Assembly: GCA_036734105.1 (NCBI GenBank)
Contig: DAIMZH010000007.1
Span: forward strand, 32,373 to 96,372
Origin: Azoarcus_F sp036734105
Lineage (GTDB): Bacteria; Pseudomonadota; Gammaproteobacteria; Burkholderiales; Rhodocyclaceae
Direction: 5' to 3'
DNA length: 64,000 bases
Of the stretch, positions 63,258-64,000 are shown piece by piece. The position numbers were made by a program, and so were the translations under genes. Position 1 is the first letter of the stretch, and each line of letters starts with the position of its first letter. The notes under the pieces were generated by a model that worked only from the letters and a program-made list of their open reading frames with translations, was not told the DNA's origin and did not search any database.

Positions 63258-63282
63258 AAAAAAGGGGCGATGTGCTCGCCCC
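63258..63282 (-). terminator. intrinsic terminator of the cytochrome gene
   Basis: On the minus strand GGGGCGA-GCACA-TCGCCCC is followed by TTTTTT. Perfect 7-base stem plus T-run, about 30 bases after the cytochrome stop. Confidence 0.9.
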
Positions 63283-63313
63283 CATACCTTGGTCGTAAGA
63301 CCCGGATTGCCAA

Positions 63314-63769
63314 TTACTCGACCGGTGGTTCGGTAAAGCTGCCGCCCGCCTGGTTCATCAGATAGGCCACAGCGCGCTCGGCCTCGGTGTCGGTCAGGTC
63401 AGGCGAACCTGCTCGCGGCGGCATGGCACCCAGACCATTGATCAGCGATGCCACATTGGCCTCAAGCCCCTTTTCCATACGCGGTGCCCATTCTTCGGCA
63501 TTGCCTGTTTTGGGAGCGCCCAGCAAGCCACCTGCATGGCAACTGGTGCACAAGGCCTTGTACAACTCTTCTCCGCTGCGGTTGCCGGGCACCACAGTGA
63601 CCCGCTGCAGTTCCAGGCGTGCAACAGGCTGGATCAAGGTGGCGGTCAGCTCGTAGTCAACCGTCGAATCCTTGCCACAGCCGACAAGCACCAATGCCGC
63701 CAGCAGACCAGCGGCAGGAAGAGAAAAACGAACACGCCGGGAGGCGGATTGAACAGAAGTCTTTGACAT
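63314..63769 (-). CDS. c-type cytochrome lipoprotein
   Basis: 151 residues. Lipobox LVLVGCGKD (Cys at about residue 31), so a periplasmic protein anchored by lipid. One haem site CTSCHAGG, with the axial Met probably in GLGAMPPRAG; the fold resembles cytochrome c5. It may carry electrons in a respiratory or thiosulfate chain (inference). Has its own terminator; nothing else in the operon. The 63770-63916 gap before the tRNA holds no recognisable gene. Confidence 0.88.
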   Translation of the reverse strand: MSKTSVQSASRRVRFSLPAAGLLAALVLVGCGKDSTVDYELTATLIQPVARLELQRVTVVPGNRSGEELYKALCTSCHAGGLLGAPKTGNAEEWAPRMEKGLEANVASLINGLGAMPPRAGSPDLTDTEAERAVAYLMNQAGGSFTEPPVE

Positions 63770-63916
63770 GCTTGATCCTTTATGGTCGGGGGCGGGCTAG
63801 TGCGCAATTATAGCGTCACCAGCCAGGTTTTGCGTATCAGGCATGGACTTGACGGCAGTTTAGGGCTAAGATCACGACCCTTGTGCAGGTTTGATACACA
63901 AACCACGCAAGCCCCC

Positions 63917-63993
63917 GCGCCCGTAGCTCAGCTGGATAGAGTACTGCCCTCCGAAGGCAGGGGTCGTGCGTTCGAATCGCGCCGGGCGCGCCA
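63917..63993 (+). tRNA. tRNA-Arg(CCG)
   Basis: 77 bases including CCA. Acceptor GCGCCCG pairs with CGGGCGC, D-arm TAGCTCAGCTGGATAGAG, anticodon stem CTGCC/GGCAG with loop CTCCGAA (anticodon CCG), T-arm with TTCGAAT. Reads CGG codons. No downstream sequence is available, so it is unknown whether it serves as an integration site. Confidence 0.95.
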
Positions 63994-64000
63994 TACAAAT

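Noticed and set aside
63917..63993. Integration site at tRNA-Arg
   Set aside because: The window ends seven bases after the tRNA, so no att duplication or integrase can be seen.

Overview
The window is bacterial chromosome, almost certainly from a betaproteobacterium and plausibly a Rhodocyclales-like one (inference). The evidence is the atpIBEFHAGDC operon, the order gatCAB / mreBCD-mrdAB-rlpA-dacC-ybeD-lipBA, the set DUF971-ubiE-Tim44-like-ubiJ, a phasin-like protein, a tripartite tricarboxylate (Bug-type) transporter, and a very large c-di-GMP/PAS signalling content. Base composition is mostly moderately GC-rich; the tct genes (about 5.0-8.1 kb) look clearly GC-richer than the rest.

Layout. 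0-3.1 kb: a YbbAP-like ABC exporter (permease cut by the window edge) and a membrane diguanylate cyclase. 3.3-8.1 kb: an accessory segment with two toxin-antitoxin pairs (yoeB/yefM and higB/higA) around a near-perfect hairpin, a scrap of group II intron reverse transcriptase, and the divergent tctC / tctBA transporter. 8.3-14.2 kb: leuA, a repeat with inverted ends, an Lrp-type regulator, two orphan branched-chain amino-acid permeases and a UMF1-type MFS protein. 14.5-21.5 kb: the complete F1Fo ATP synthase operon with a recognisable promoter and terminator. 21.6-22.8 kb: an unknown small protein and a phasin-like protein.

23.1-33.8 kb: a signalling island. One arm (minus strand) is an operon of a CheB-CheR-PAS fusion, a triple-PAS histidine kinase and a FixJ-type regulator. 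The other arm (plus strand) is a single 1535-residue CheB-CheR-PAS-GGDEF-EAL protein. No chemoreceptor, CheA or CheW gene lies nearby. 33.8-36.6 kb: ubiquinone genes. 36.7-38.9 kb: phoBR with a Pho box. 38.9-44.1 kb: a possible PilZ-like protein, a HIT protein, a class II amidotransferase, a YeeE/YedE transporter broken by a frameshift, and a DUF3617 protein. 44.1-47.4 kb: gatCAB. 47.5-57.5 kb: a long elongasome and lipoate cluster. 57.5-64 kb: dksA with a degenerate zinc finger, rep helicase, a 1010-residue GGDEF/EAL protein, a c-type cytochrome lipoprotein and tRNA-Arg(CCG).

How they work together. Core genes for energy (atp), cell shape (mre/mrd/rlpA/dacC), lipoylation, Glu-tRNA amidation and ubiquinone are in conventional operons. 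The most distinctive content is the signalling set: three proteins with GGDEF domains, two of which also carry EAL, and two CheB-CheR fusions arranged head to head, which may link receptor-type methylation chemistry to c-di-GMP and to a two-component system.
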